From contig JBBCBC010000021.1 of NCBI GenBank assembly GCA_037126765.1, forward strand, positions 19,423,434 to 19,487,433: 64,000 bases of DNA, read 5' to 3'. Positions 1 through 12,310 of this stretch are shown one piece after another (position 1 is the first letter of the stretch; the number at the start of each line of letters is the position of its first letter). The translations under genes and the position numbers were made by a program. The notes below the pieces were generated by a model, which saw nothing but the letters and a program-made list of their open reading frames with translations, searched no databases and was not told the DNA's origin. Origin of the DNA: Stenogyne calaminthoides (lineage: Eukaryota > Streptophyta > Magnoliopsida > Lamiales > Lamiaceae).

Positions 1-2330
1 TAGTAGCTTTTGTTCTCGAGTCTTAAAGCTCACGAGTTCGACTCGATTGAAAGAGGTTCGTTGATGAAGACGAGGTCCCTCAATAAACCTCGACTTCAAA
101 ATCGCTTGCTTTTCAAGGCAACCAAAGAGTAGAACAAAGGCCAATGAACCCATCGAAATATATTAAGTCAGCAGAATCGGACGCTTTACTTACCGCGAAG
201 CTTGAGAAGTCGATATACAACTTGGTAAAGTATCGAAGATTTTATAAGACTATCAACATACCGAGATTTGAGACGAGAGATCGCATAACAGATCTCCGTA
301 AAGAACCGTGATCCGATGATCTAAGGATCACAGATGAAAGGGAAAGAGATAGTCGACGGGCCGAAGGAAGAGATAACCAATCGATAGAAGAAACTCGACT
401 ACTATCGAAAAGGAAATCACCGATAGGTCATACAGACGCGAGTGATTCACCCGGAAGGAAAGGAACGGTGGATCGAAAACTTTCAATCGTGAGGAGGTTG
501 TGTCACTATAAAGACAGATCGCCTGCACCGACGCCGGTAGAGAGGGAAGAAAAGAGGAACAAAAGAGAGCAACGCTTTAGAGATGTAAGAGCCATGGTTG
601 CCGATACGCCGAATCGACGATTCCTATCGCCGAGGACTCCGGATACTCCTCTCAGAGAAGACTTCACCGACAAGCAGCGTCCCGACTTCTATGAAAACGA
701 AGATCCGATATTCTCGCCGACGATGATGAACTCGCCCGACGGCCGTGAGGACCAAATTCGAGGTAACCTCCAAACCCGCTTCGCTCGCTTTACACTGTAT
801 CATTAGCACACCCTTTTGAGATTGACCGCAAAATTACTCGTGAGCAATTGCTTGAAGATCTCCAATGCAAAAAGAGAAACTTATGCTATTGCGGAAGCCG
901 AGAATGATAAGTCGAGACCGTAAATAATCACCTTTGTCAAGAAAATGATCTCGAAAAAGCCTCCTAACTTAGATCACCAAATCGCCGTAAGGTAATCGAG
1001 GAATTTAAAATTCTCGGGTTAAAGCTTCGATCAGAAAAGCAGATCAAAGATCGATGGAAATTAACAGACAAAGAAATCGATGACTTCAAAATCTTGCAAG
1101 CAAAAATTCGATGAGCTATTCAACGCATGAAAGTCCGAAATCCTCGAGGATAATCTGCGTAAGAAAATAGATGTTTTTTCAAAAATCATCTCAAACCGCT
1201 AAAGACATGAACGCCTTTTTTTCGAATAAAGATTGATAAGGAGGGACTTGGCATAAAACCCTCCACATCCTCAAAGCCCCGGATCGATTCATCTCGTAAA
1301 GATGTAATCGCATTTAATTTCAAAAAAGATACACCAAAAGCTAAACTTGTATCTAATAGGGGAAGAGACCGGTGAGCAGTAAAAAAAGTGCCAACCGAAG
1401 CGAAATGTAAAATGGACCCCAACCGGTAAAGCATCACCGAGAATCAACTGAAGAACCCGTTCTTACGAAGAGACCTCAACCCCGATCAACAGATCGAGAA
1501 TCGAAAAAAGAAACCTACAAAAAGGAAAGTCTAATCTGAGACCCAAATAAGGTCACCGCCTAATAAGCATGCTTCGTAAATCGCGAAAACCATCTATGCG
1601 AAAAAGGATATGAATCTTTTGATGGTAGCAAATGTTTCTACCCCTATAGTCGAAATTTAGTCATCACGACCAACCACAATCGGATAAAAAGAAGACAAAC
1701 CGAAAAGTTAAATCATAAGTCTTCTAAGTCATCCAAGGTTCACACAAGTAATCATACAAATCGAAAAGATACGAGGATAAGTATGATTATGTTGATGTAT
1801 GGAGACAAATCAGCCTTCGATCCGACCGATCACCATAGAAGTGCTTTCTGTTTGTATGGATCCCCAAATCCAAACCTAACCCCTCAGACCCAATCCGAAA
1901 GGGTACCTAAAGCCCCGATCCGACAGCAGTTCGCGTGGTCCGCTAACAAAGCGAGGTGTGCAAGAACTATCCGGTACATCGATAGTGGATGCTCAAGGCA
2001 CATGACAAGAAGCAAACATCTCCTCGCCTTCTACATAGAATGTAAAGGCCGCGTGGTGCTTTTTTCTGATGATAACTTTGGTTATACCAAAGGGTTCTAA
2101 CCTGTAGAAATGATGATGTACAAGTAACCTGAGTCTCGTTATGTCGAAGGTCCAAGCACAACCTATTATCGGTTTCACAATTCATGCGACAACGGATTCA
2201 AGTGTTGAGTTCTCGAATCGATCAATGCACTATCAAGATTTCCGCATCAAGAAGAACACAACAACAAGCTTATTTTATATTGGTTCATCCCATAAGTTCT
2301 TAGCAAGAAATCTTTTCATCTAGCTTTTTA
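1..2330 (+). pseudogene. degenerate Copia-type gag/protease relic
   Basis: This is a broken retrotransposon coding region. The clearest part is an open stretch at 1783-2097 whose residues 65-75 read YIDSGCSRHMT. That is the aspartic protease signature seen just upstream of the gag-pre-integrase segment in Copia elements, with the DSG triad at 1981-1989. Just after it comes a pattern LFSDDNFGY, close to the usual continuation. The reading frame ends at 2098 and no integrase or reverse transcriptase follows. The upstream 1.7 kb has only short frames, one of 112 aa at 468-806, which I do not recognise; it may be decayed gag. The sequence at 2360-3003 resembles LTR, so the piece probably represents the 5' part of an element joined by deletion to its 3' LTR. 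The left boundary is outside the window. Confidence 0.6.
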
Positions 2331-2359
2331 GGGCAGACGCATGCGGAAAGATTTCATAG

Positions 2360-3003
2360 TTGGAACCTCAACAATCTTACCCAAACCCCCAAGTTAGGAT
2401 AAGTTGTTTAGCAAGATTTCATCCAGGGTTTCTAAGATCGATTTACTGGATCGATTGAGTGAGAACTCTTAAAACATCTGTTGGTGTCTCAGGTTGGACT
2501 AACACACTAAACTAAGTCCGGTCGGTTAAGTTTCGGTTAAGTTGGTGCCCCTCTTGTGAAAGGGAAGAGTGGATTTAGGGATCGGTTTGTCCGAACCACT
2601 ATAAATCTTGTGTGCCTTTATTTCTTTGATTAACTCGCTCTCACATCGCACAATCTTAAAGTCAAGATACATTCTAAGTTAAGATCGAGATAGCACCAAG
2701 CTTCGATCCGACGGACTCAAATTTCGTCATCCGATTAAAAGATAAAACTTGAATCGATTTATACAAACCGTTTTTCACACGGGTAAAACTTAAGCTTCCG
2801 CGACACATCGCTTAATCCGATAGTTACCGAATCGACCGCTTCTACGGCGCTCAAGAAGAAGTTGGTTATCGACCAAAATCGATTCACTTCGCGACTCGAT
2901 CGGGCTATCTGCTCACACCGATGAAGACGAAAAAAGTTTTTTCGTGTCTATTCACCCCTCCCCTCTAGACTTCTGCCCTCACTTAACCCGTTCGGGACCT
3001 ACA
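2360..3003 (+). mobile_element. 3' part of an LTR (family B)
   Basis: The segment from about 2440 to 3003 is clearly related to the solo LTRs at 47046-48623 and 24808-26236. It shares a GAGTGAGAACTC / AACATCTGTTGG stretch, TTGGACTAACAC, GGGAAGAGTGGAT, the CGAACCACTATAAAT region, and a terminal CACCCCTCCCCTCTAGAC ... GGGACCTACA. It ends at the LTR-like CA at 3003. Its 5' part is missing or unrecognisable, so it is an LTR remnant belonging to the degenerate Copia relic upstream. Confidence 0.65.
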
Positions 3004-3019
3004 CATCATAATACTATAA

Positions 3020-3413
3020 TAGTTCATGTCTAACACAATCAAATCAGCAAAAAGTTCGTCATCTATAGATAAGACACTGTCGTGTGGAATGGTTTGTTTC
3101 AAATCGCCAGATGGGATCATCACATTAAATCTCGCTTCTGTTAAATCTGTTATGTTAGGTAGTTAACTCAACCTTCTCACATACTCAATGGATACAAATG
3201 AATGTGCGTCTCCATAATCAAAATACACAAAAGTTGAAATACCAACGATAGACAGTTTAGTAATAACAACTGGATTACCTTTAGCATCTTCTTTAATCGA
3301 GTAAAAACTCGTCTTGGAACTCTCTCCCGCTCCTTTTGTTTCTCACTTTTCGGGCATATAATGCCTATATGTCCACTTTCTTCACATGAATGGCAAATCC
3401 TAGTGCCCAAAAG
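3020..3413 (-). pseudogene. Ty3/Gypsy gag zinc knuckle and protease fragment
   Basis: On the minus strand near 3400 a CCHC knuckle reads CHSCEESGHIGIIC, a correct C-x2-C-x4-H-x4-C spacing. About 30 codons on, in another frame, comes a segment reading GISTFVYFDYGDAHSFVS. This matches the Gypsy protease pattern in which a DSG triad precedes an HSF box, but the serine is replaced (DYG). A frameshift separates the two parts and a stop follows YVRRLS. The fragment is flanked by an LTR remnant of another family and a Stowaway element. It is a dead piece of a Gypsy polyprotein, with no LTR recognised. Confidence 0.6.
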
Positions 3414-3774
3414 ACAAACCTCACAATTTAAGACATTTTGTAATATGTTGTGTGAAAGTGTAGACGACAGCTAGCCTTAAAAGAAGCTATTTTTCTGCAA
3501 CAAAGAGGTCAGGGCAGATTAAAGAAAAGAAAGACAACATTAGTTGGATACAGGAGATTGCATGAAACATGAAACTTTTACAGATAAAAATATTACTCCC
3601 TCCGTCCTTATTTACATTGCACGTTTTCTTTAATTGGACGTCCTTATTTTGTTTTTTCATTTCCTAAAATAGAAATAAAGCAACTTTGCACACTTAAAAA
3701 TACCCTTTATAAACATCTCTTATTTACACTGCATGCCACTATATTTACAAAAATACCCCTTACACATAAAGCAC

Positions 3775-4018
3775 CTTTCTTACATAAAGTAAAAAGGACA
3801 TATACACCCCTTCACCAAACCAACTTTACACCATTTAATATTAATAAAGAACACTTTTATTAAAACCCGTGCCGTTTACAAATGTGCAATCTAAATCAGG
3901 ACTTTCTTACATAAAGTAAAAAGGACATATACACCCCTTCACCAAACCAATTTTACACCATTTAATATTAATAAAGAACACTTTTATTAAAACCCGTGCC
4001 GTTTACAAATGTGCAATC
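3775..4018. repeat. 127-bp tandem duplication inside the Stowaway element
   Basis: The unit beginning CTTTCTTACATAAAGTAAAA near 3775 is repeated from 3902 with almost no change (one C/T difference is visible in CCAACTTT versus CCAATTTT). The first copy runs through GTGCAATCTAAATCAGGAC. The second is cut at GTGCAATC, where the hAT element is inserted, and resumes after it at 4617. The duplication therefore came before the hAT insertion. Confidence 0.85.
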
Positions 4019-4608
4019 CATAGTTATTAAAGGCGTGCCTAAGGGGCAAGACGCTCGGGGCGCTAGCCACCTCGCCTGCCATAGGTCCAGGAGGTTGGGA
4101 TTTTCAAGGCGGCTTTGGCGCCTTTTCGCGCCTTGACTCGAAAGCAAAAAAAAAACGCCTAAAGGCGTGCCTTGCGTACATCTAGGGTTTGAAATAAAAA
4201 TAAACATTTTTTTATTTGTCAAATAACATCAGAATAATAAAAAATATTATCTCTTAAGTCTTAATATTTAAGTGAAACGCATCTAGGGTTTCAAGATTCA
4301 CTTTTTATCAAGTATAATTGTGCGTTGAAGCATCGGTAATCGGTATGACTCACGTAATCACATTGATCCTATCTCTTTGAGGGATATAGATGAAAGCAAT
4401 GAGTGGATGGTTGGTCTAATGGAAGATGAAGATGAGTTGGTTCACCAAGGTGAAAATTTGACTTGGGGTATTGCTACAGAAGCAACGGTTAGGTTTACTA
4501 AGAAATTATCAAGGTCTTATGTTGTTTTTTCCAGGGATGCAAGGCGCGCGCCTAAGGCGCCAGGCGCTGCTTCGCGCCTTGTGGCGCCTTGCGCCATTAA
4601 TAACTATG
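4019..4608 (+). mobile_element. non-autonomous hAT element with 8-bp TSD
   Basis: The ends are inverted: CATAGTTATTAAAGGCG on the left and, read inward from the right, CATAGTTATTAATGGCG. They are flanked by a perfect 8-bp duplication, GTGCAATC, at 4011-4018 and 4609-4616; 8 bp is the hAT hallmark. Subterminal DNA is full of GGCGC/GCGCC runs. Inside, at 4368-4500, a plus-strand frame reads DPIS/L..DIDESNEWMVG..EDEDELVHQGENLTWG, which I recognise as the C-terminal tail found after the dimerisation domain of some plant hAT transposases. The element is therefore probably an internally deleted derivative. Related ends occur at 22148-22810 and 60650-61397. Confidence 0.8.
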
Positions 4609-4635
4609 GTGCAATCTAAATCAGGACGGAAGGAA

Positions 4636-5505
4636 TATTACTTTTGAACTTGATAGTACGACATATATTTCCAAATGTCTAGAGCAAGACCTCCTTTTAG
4701 ATGGAAGAGGAAAGAATGAAGAGTGAGAAAAGCAGAAGGGATATAGCAATTTAATGAATGTAGAAAAAAAATATCTTAACATCAATTGAAGTTGTTAAAC
4801 TCTCTCTTCCAACAACTTGTAAGAAATTACTTAGAGCAATCAACATCTCCCACTCATAAGCAGAGGAAGCAATCATGAGAAGCTATGATTTTATGTTTTC
4901 AGAGGGGTAGAACCGACGATTCAACACATGCTGGCATCCTAAAAAAGAATCAAAACCTAACTAACTCCTTTTCCTTGAATCCAAGAAGTTCCCAATACAA
5001 CTCTGTACTTTTTGGCACTGTAAAGTATATTATAATTCAGATTAAAAAATAAACACTAGCTATCCATACTCAATGTATGCAACCCTTAATCTGCTAAATG
5101 GAGTATCTAACTGAGAATCATTTGCATTTTTATATACTTGTCGCATCTCCTAGTAAAGATACCCGACCCAATTGAGAGTATAATCAGATTGAGATCCCAA
5201 ACCAGTCAATGCACTTTCGTGTTTTTATAGAAATTACTATTTAATTTGATCAGACATATAAACATCTTTCGCAAACTTCACTATAATTCAAATGAACTTA
5301 ACAGGCCAAACTACATGCCAGTCTAGCTACGGAATGAACTAGCCAATACTCAATAGCACAATTATCATAGAGAATCATATGCATGTTGGGGTCTTCTAAT
5401 TTCTTAAAATCATGTTTTAGTATTTAAAAAAATCACATACGAAATTAATTGTTTATATTTATTCATGAGAAAAATGTACCTGAAAAGAGAAGGTGTTTCC
5501 AGAAT
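4636..5505. other. intergenic, 3' flank of the STK19 gene
   Basis: AT-rich DNA with no reading frame I can support. It should contain the 3' UTR and polyadenylation region of the minus-strand STK19 gene just to its right; no individual signal can be fixed. Confidence 0.4.
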
Positions 5506-6523
5506 TCAATCTTTAGAAACCCGCACAACCAAGCCAGTGGGTGTCTGAATGGTTTTGAGGTGGCCGGAACCAATTAGATCTCGTAGATGAAATCTCATAT
5601 CCATAGGAGAAAACTGCAGACGCTTCTTCTCCAAAGAAACCAACATCATCTCTTTGTATTTTCTACGGTTCAGAAAAGACAAAAGCTCCTTCCTTCCCTA
5701 AAAAAATAAAATAATAATAAGGTTTAATTGCCAGAAAAATTATGACCTTTAGCTTAATTGTGGTTTTAACCAAACTTGTGGATGATTGCAAAAGTAATCA
5801 CGACTTTATCATCTTAATTGTAATTAAGACACCGGGCAATTGCGCTCTGCCCGATATACAAACGAAGTCGTTTTGATCTGCTGACTTGTGCAAAAAAATA
5901 ATCACGACCTTTGCAATTTAAAGACATTGTTTGTATATCGGTCAGGGTCAAAATTGCTCGTTGTCTCAATTGCAATTGAGACATTAAAGTCATGATTTTT
6001 AAATAATATAAGCTGAAAGATGGATAAATAATATTACTTGAAAGAAGCATGTTACACGTCAAATTGAGACCAATATTATTTTCATATTCGCATGCATTGT
6101 GTTACTTCTTCACAAAAAAAAAAAATCAATCACAAGTCTCATGACGATGTAAGTGGACAAGCAATAAAAGTGTGGGGAAGTTTTATTTAACCCAGATTGG
6201 ATACAAATTTGTTTGCAAGTTGGGTTCAATTCCAATAGATACCTAACTTTTATTGCATATTAGTGCCATACTTCCATGATACAGAGGAAAATATATTCTC
6301 GACATTTTTTCAACATCAGGATCCCAAATTGAAGGAACAGAATTTATCATATAACGATGTTTATGTTAGCAAATGACCTAGCTCATGAGAAAACATCTGA
6401 TTATTTGACTAGAATTACAATCAGGTGCTTCAGCAGTAGCCATTAACAACAATATTGATTATTTTTAGACGAAGATTTGCTGCAAAATTATGTAGGTGCT
6501 TTAACACAAGTGATTTAAAAAAG

Positions 6524-6554
<31 letters not shown>

Positions 6555-9500
6555 GTTCTGTTAGCAATATCCAAGTGTGTTTTACCTGTGAGAGACCTTT
6601 GAGCACTGAGCCAATGTTTGGAATTGAAAACCAATACATGTTTGGATCTATAAGTTGACGAATCTAAAAGAACGTTAGAAAGAAATACAACAAATTATAC
6701 CAGTAAAATAGCAAGTATACACAGCTCTGGCACAAATCAGAGCTCAAATACTAAGCTCACTTTGAAATAGAGAGGAACGTTAAGAACTTAAACTAGTAAA
6801 TATATACTTACAAGAACACCAGCACTAATTAACTGAGAGATATGTTCCTCTTTCACCTTCCCCCCTAACGAAAGAAGGGACCACTGCAAAGCAACCAAGA
6901 AGTACATCAATTAAACACTCTAACTGATACACAACTTATTAATCAAAATAATATGGAATTCTTTTAACGCATAGCTGCAATTAATTTCTTTAAAATAACA
7001 TAGATAAGGGAATAGATTACTGACAAGCTCTTGATGACTAATGCTGGTAGCCAGCTTTGATTGCAGGACATGCAATTTAAACCACTCAAAAACTAGAAGA
7101 TCGTTTTGCTTCTTTTCTTCCATCCTTTTCGTAACACGTTCTATCTGAAATTTTTCAGAGAATGCCATAAATTATTCGTCATCTAAGAAAGATAATGACT
7201 CGTGAAGTTTCAAATATAAGAATTTCAATAACTAAGAAGTTCAGTAACATCCAATGTGTAAAATCAAAAGCATAGCCAAACAATGATTTCTTAAGAACCA
7301 GGTAATGCAGGAACTAAAAATTAAAAAATGAACAACTTTGATGGAACAGTTTTAAGCTACTGCATATTTTCCAATAACGTTTAAATCAAACCTTAAAGTT
7401 AAACACCATAAGTTGTTGATTTACAACAGTCCCAACTTTGTAAAATTTTGAGTAAAGTTGGAGCTAAGTATTACAACAGTTGAAAGTTGGAAAAACTTAA
7501 TGCTTAGAACAGCTGACAGAATTTTACCTTTTTCAATTATTATTTTTCATATTTAAGTAGCTTTATTGTGAGATACTTAAAAGGCTATATTCTTAACAAA
7601 TTCAAGCAATTAGCCCCTTGGCCCTTGCTAACATGCTAAACGGGCTTCTACATGAAATGCAATAACTCTATTTATAGTCATTATCTCCACTTTATATTCA
7701 TATTCCTTCTCCAAACAAGAAGTAGAAACTCTTCGATAATTTTCCTCTTGAATCAACACAGCAAAAGTTAAGTAATTTGCATGAAAAAACTGGAAAACTA
7801 AAGATGAAAACTTCAAATCTATCTTTAACTCCCACGAATTTATTTTGTTCCTCAAAATTTTTTATTTTTTTTAAGAATTAAGATAATACTCCCACTGATT
7901 TAGGCCATTGACTTTGAAAAGCCGAATATTCAAGAACGAGAGTACGTAAATGCAATTCATGACCACAATAAAACCAACAGCAAACAATCAATGGCCAGAA
8001 AAAAAGAATGTCAAGCACGAATAGCTACAACATAAGAGTCGGTCAATAAAGCGAGACTCAGAAGGCAAATGCATAAGAAAAACTACCTGATTTAAATAGT
8101 CATCGATGAACATTATGGCGTGGTCATCCTGTCCAGAATTTAGTTTAAATATCCGCAACAACCTGTCCCGCTGTAGAGACTACAGAAGATGATAAAAGAA
8201 ATTCTGAAATAATTAATTGAACTTGAGAGATAACAAAATCTAGGCTTGAAAATAATAAAGTATAGGAAACAGAAAAAGGTCATACACACAATCATACATA
8301 ACAACAATATATGTCGTCACAAAGACCATAAAGAAGAGAAAAAATGAAAATGAATAGATCCTAGTACTTCATTATTTTGGCACAATGATTATGGGAAAAA
8401 GGATATTATTTTGGCACAATGATTATGGGAAAAAGGATAACAGAAATTTAACAGAGAGCAGAAAATTTATATATTAAGTATTTTTGAAAGCATCTTTCTC
8501 TAAAGTTGTGCTTAGAAGCAAAAAACTTGAAGTTGGTAGGGACGGCATATAACAGCTTTTGGTATTCCGGAAAATACCTTAAGATCTGCTTTATATTAAA
8601 TTATGCTTACATAAATGATAACATAATTCTGTACATACATAATTAACCAAATAGATATATGCACGAGAAAATATATATAAATTACTTACATAAATATTTA
8701 GAATAAAAATGTTTATATATCCAAATGCATATATATGACTATAAATTTAAAAGATGTGCTTTCAGATAATACTTAAATATACTAATCAACATATTTTCAT
8801 AGATACACACAAATACTTGTATAAATATACTAATCAACTATAAGCGCAGCGAAAAATTATCTTACCTCTAAATCCCTATCAACTTGTGTCCTATCCTTTA
8901 TGCTGCTGTACAACTGCGACCGCAAAACAAAAGGTTGGACTGAGACCTGAAGAAAAGGCCATTCCAAACTTGAAGTTTCTAACTGAATATAAGACTGGAA
9001 TTTGAAAACAATATCTTCTTATCTGAAAGAGAATATCATTTGCCATGATAGCACAGAACTCCTCAAATTGATTATGCTCTAATTTGAAAGACAACTAAAA
9101 AAAGAAGCAGAAAAACCCGAAAGGCACATCACTCTAATGCCATAGGACTATCATGTCTGCAATCAAATTATATCTTATTAGGGTACAGTTTTGTTCTCCT
9201 TTCAAGCCCCCCACAATTAAACCCCATCAGGATTACACACACACACACACACATATATATATGTACATATATTTGCCACAGTTTCTACAGAAGTGACGTA
9301 CATAAGATTAAGATATGAGTACTGAAAAGCTGCAAGCATATGTGAATTTCCTGAAACAGAGTTCACAAATACAATTTGCCAAGTTCTGATAAGTAATTCT
9401 TTTTTCTTGGAAAAAAGAAGATTTTAGTAGGAGAAGTTAGAAATATTAACAGAAGAAGACGCTATTGCTTTCGTAATAATGTTTACTACATTATAGTCTT

Positions 9501-10815
9501 ATTTAGTTTCTAGCAGAACTATCAAAGGTAATAGTGATGATAGATCAAACAAATACTAAACCTTTATTACAAAGATATGAGAAGAACTGTACTCTACTAA
9601 GTGTTCAAGAGAACTCGTTAGGATATCTCTTGCAAATTGTAATCTAAGAATAAAATCATATGAGTTTCAATATTTGGGCAACACCACAAAAAAACCCTAA
9701 GGAGAGTCTCTGGTTATGTAAAGTCAAATGTCACTACTGATAATTTTCGAAAAACTTTGTGAATGCTGATACCTCCAAACAGAATCAAAGTTAAATTTCC
9801 TAACAAATGTGACAACGCAAATTAGAAAAGACAAATATATGAAATGATATGAGTCAGATAGAAGAAAAGCATGACAGAGATATCATCATGATAAATGATC
9901 TGGAAAAGAACAAAAATAGAGGTGTTCTCGCTAGACAAAAAAGCGCATTAATGTTGCTTCTATATCATCGGGGACAACAAAAAATATAGGAATTTAATCG
10001 GAGGTTGAGTCTGAGAATCTTATCAAGAGTGCAGATTTCACTAAAAAAAATTCTCTGCACAGTCCTACTTTTCGAACTCTCTTATGTTGACTTCGTAAAT
10101 GCAGCCAAACGCCCAAAAGCCAAATAGGTAGAAGATTAAAAACAAAAATTACAAATGTGAATAGTGCAATTTTGTGAAAATAATGCTTTGTACACAGTTC
10201 TACCTCCCAAACTCTTATTACTTACTAGTTGCATATTCCCAATAATATATCCAATTCAAAATTGGACATCATTTAATTTTGTAATCCTACTCCGCATTCT
10301 TCTTCTCTGAACAAGTTTCATGGAGACTTACTCATATATAATATATCTTTTTCTTTTCCATTTGCGAACATCCATATCCATATCCATATCCATATCCATA
10401 GCAGTTTCCGTGTAACACAAAAAATACATCCAACAATAGATAATTCACTCAATTTAGCAGCACCAAACAAGATAATGAGTAGCAAAATTAGGTTAAAGAA
10501 AATCCAAGCTCAAAACTTGCCTTTTCAATGCGAGGAAACTGAGCACGCATCATCTGAAGAGCCATCAGAGTATCACTGAAAATTAAATTCTCCTCTTCAC
10601 ACCGCCATCAATTATAAGTAGAACAAAATAAATATGAAAACAACATGAGTTGGGGGCAAGACATAAATTTAAGAAATTATCGATAAAAGAAGCACGTAAT
10701 AACCTAGGGAGAGAGAAGGTGAATTATCAACGTCTTCTGTTTCGGGCTTGGAATCCTCATCTCGGGCCCGCTTTCTGCTCGTTGATGGCTCCAATTCTCT
10801 CATCTTTTTGTTCAT
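5506..10815 (-). CDS. STK19: STK19-family winged-helix protein (complete, 8 exons)
   Basis: Exons on the minus strand: 10815-10704, 10594-10521, 8946-8866, 8179-8087, 7144-7025, 6883-6812, 6663-6586, 5697-5506. Joined they give 273 aa in one frame. Recognition rests on the core from residue 63: PFVLRSQLYSSIKDRTQVDR, then LRIFKLNSGQDDHAIMF and RFHLRDLIGSGHLK, which follow the order of human STK19 (VLRSQVYS..PDRT, then HGIIF). STK19 was first named a kinase, but no kinase motifs are visible here; current work treats the animal protein as a DNA-binding winged-helix factor of transcription-coupled repair. The first 37 residues are charged and include KRKRAR-like basic residues (SRKRARDED), a possible nuclear signal. 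The start is the first in-frame ATG after an upstream TAA. Intron 2 has a GC-AG border (AAAG/GCAAGT). Exon 2 uses a weak acceptor (GTGAAG), chosen because it alone keeps the frame. Confidence 0.88.
8371..8438. repeat. perfect 34-bp tandem duplication in an STK19 intron
   Basis: ATTATTTTGGCACAATGATT plus 14 more bases occurs at 8371-8404 and again without change at 8405-8438. It lies in the intron between exons 3 and 4. Confidence 0.95.
9233..9262. repeat. CA/TA microsatellite
   Basis: A run of AC dinucleotides (about nine) followed by about five AT, inside intron 2 of the STK19 gene. Confidence 0.9.
10369..10400. repeat. hexanucleotide microsatellite (TCCATA)n
   Basis: About five tandem copies of TCCATA in the second STK19 intron, 120 bp from exon 2. 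Confidence 0.9.
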
Positions 10816-11235
10816 CTTAAGCTCCACAGAATTCAATTCTATGTTTATTTCGTCAATTCCTTAGTTTTCAGCTTAAACGGATAAAGTTTTTAGTTTTTAC
10901 AATAATTTGATATTATTAATTCTTATTTTAATAATATCATTCATATGATAAATAACAAATTGTGAAATCAGGAGTAATATCTGTCATTTCTAATTATATC
11001 TTGATAATCCAGCTTTTAGATATTGAACTTTTAAATTGTTGTAAAAATAATTTGGACAAATTCTTCGGTAAAAATACTGTATGTAAATTTGACGAAAATA
11101 TTTTCAGTTTGCTTGCAAATTTGATCGATTTTTTTGCAAAAATTGATACTTGTCCTGTAAAAGTCATAAAATAGGTCATCAAATTAAAAAAAAAAACGAG
11201 AAAGTCATCAAAGTGCAATTGATAATAAAGATAAC
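10816..11235. other. upstream region of the STK19 gene
   Basis: AT-rich sequence between the STK19 start codon and a MULE-like element. It must hold the STK19 promoter and 5' UTR unless these extend into the element. I see no clear TATA box or other site. Open frames of about 70 aa on both strands look like chance. Confidence 0.4.
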
Positions 11236-12310
11236 GGAAATGATATAGAGTCCACCGATGGGCACTATATTTGTGTCCACCGCCTATGTGACAGCCTACA
11301 TGACAATGTCACGTAATAATATATATTTTTACTTTTATCTCTATAAATATTTATAAATTTTCTAAGATTTGATTATATCTTTTGTACCATAAATCTAATA
11401 TTCTTTTTTCTAAAAAAAGTATAATTTTAATCATTATTTCTATCTCTTTCACAACCAAAAATTAAGATACATGCTAATCACTGTCATCACCAGAATTTTC
11501 TCAATACGGCATAATTTTTTTATTTTGCATAATTTCTGTAGGTTTTTTGTTGCTTTAAATTCACTGCAATTTTATCAACATCTAATTAATTAGATAAATT
11601 TGTTTGTCCTTTGCAATTTAGAATTTGTGCAATTGAATTTCATTTCAACTTTTTTTACTCGGACCTGAACCCGAACCCAGCCCAAATGGTTCATGGTTCA
11701 CCCAGCCCGAATGGGTAATGATTTAGAGGGTGCAGGGTTCATGATTCATCCAAATTAAAATTGAATTGAATTGGTGCAATTGATGCACACAAGCATCACT
11801 GAATTAATTAATTCGTTGAATGTTTCTTCCCAATGTTTTCACCTATGAGTCATATGTGGTTGACGATTGCACTGATAATCTACTATTTGCTTGAGCAGTT
11901 GAACTCAATTGAAGCAAATATTCCTTATGCAAAAGTCCTCCCGACTTGTATAAATGCTCAAAAAGGGGGTTTGCTTATAGTTCTATGATGGCCTGATGGG
12001 AGATGAAATTGATAAATGCTCCCATGAAAAAATTAATAAGATCAAGATGCTATGGAAGATAATGAAAAGTATAGAGAATTATGGTTAGCGTTGAATCTTC
12101 ATATTTTGGGATAATTATTAGAATTATACTTAGTTGTTGAAAAGAATATTAGATTTATGGTATAAAAGATATAATCAAATCTTAAAAAATTTATAAATAT
12201 TTATAGAGATTAAAGGAAAAATAGATATTATTACATGGCATTGCCATGTAGGCTGCCACATAGATGTGGGCACAAATATAATGTCTACCGGTGGACTCTA
12301 TATCATTCCC
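11236..12310. mobile_element. MULE-like element with long terminal inverted repeats
   Basis: About 170 bp at each end are inverted copies: GGAAATGATATAGAGTCCAC on the left and GGGAATGATATAGAGTCCAC read inward from the right. The similarity continues through the TAAATATTTATAGAGAT region to a matching AATATTAGATTTATGGTA. The flanks share AATAAAGATA (11224-11233 and 12311-12320), a 9-10 bp duplication as in Mutator-like elements; two extra bases at the left leave the exact edge uncertain. The interior has no transposase frame, so it is non-autonomous. It sits upstream of STK19. Confidence 0.8.

Larger units (their letters stand above)
3596..4635. mobile_element. Stowaway-like MITE, interrupted by a hAT element
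   Basis: The left end reads CTCCCTCCGTCC and the right end is its inverted complement with two changes (GGACGGAAGGAA). Both ends are flanked by TA, the target duplication of Tc1/mariner-type Stowaway elements. Internal motifs near the ends (ATTGCACG / GTGCAATC) are also inverted. The right arm carries a 127-bp tandem duplication and a hAT-like insertion at 4019-4608. Without those two, the element would be roughly 320 bp. Confidence 0.75.

Noticed and set aside
468..806. 112-codon frame as an independent gene
   Set aside because: No start context, no recognised domain, and it lies in retrotransposon-derived DNA upstream of a protease relic.
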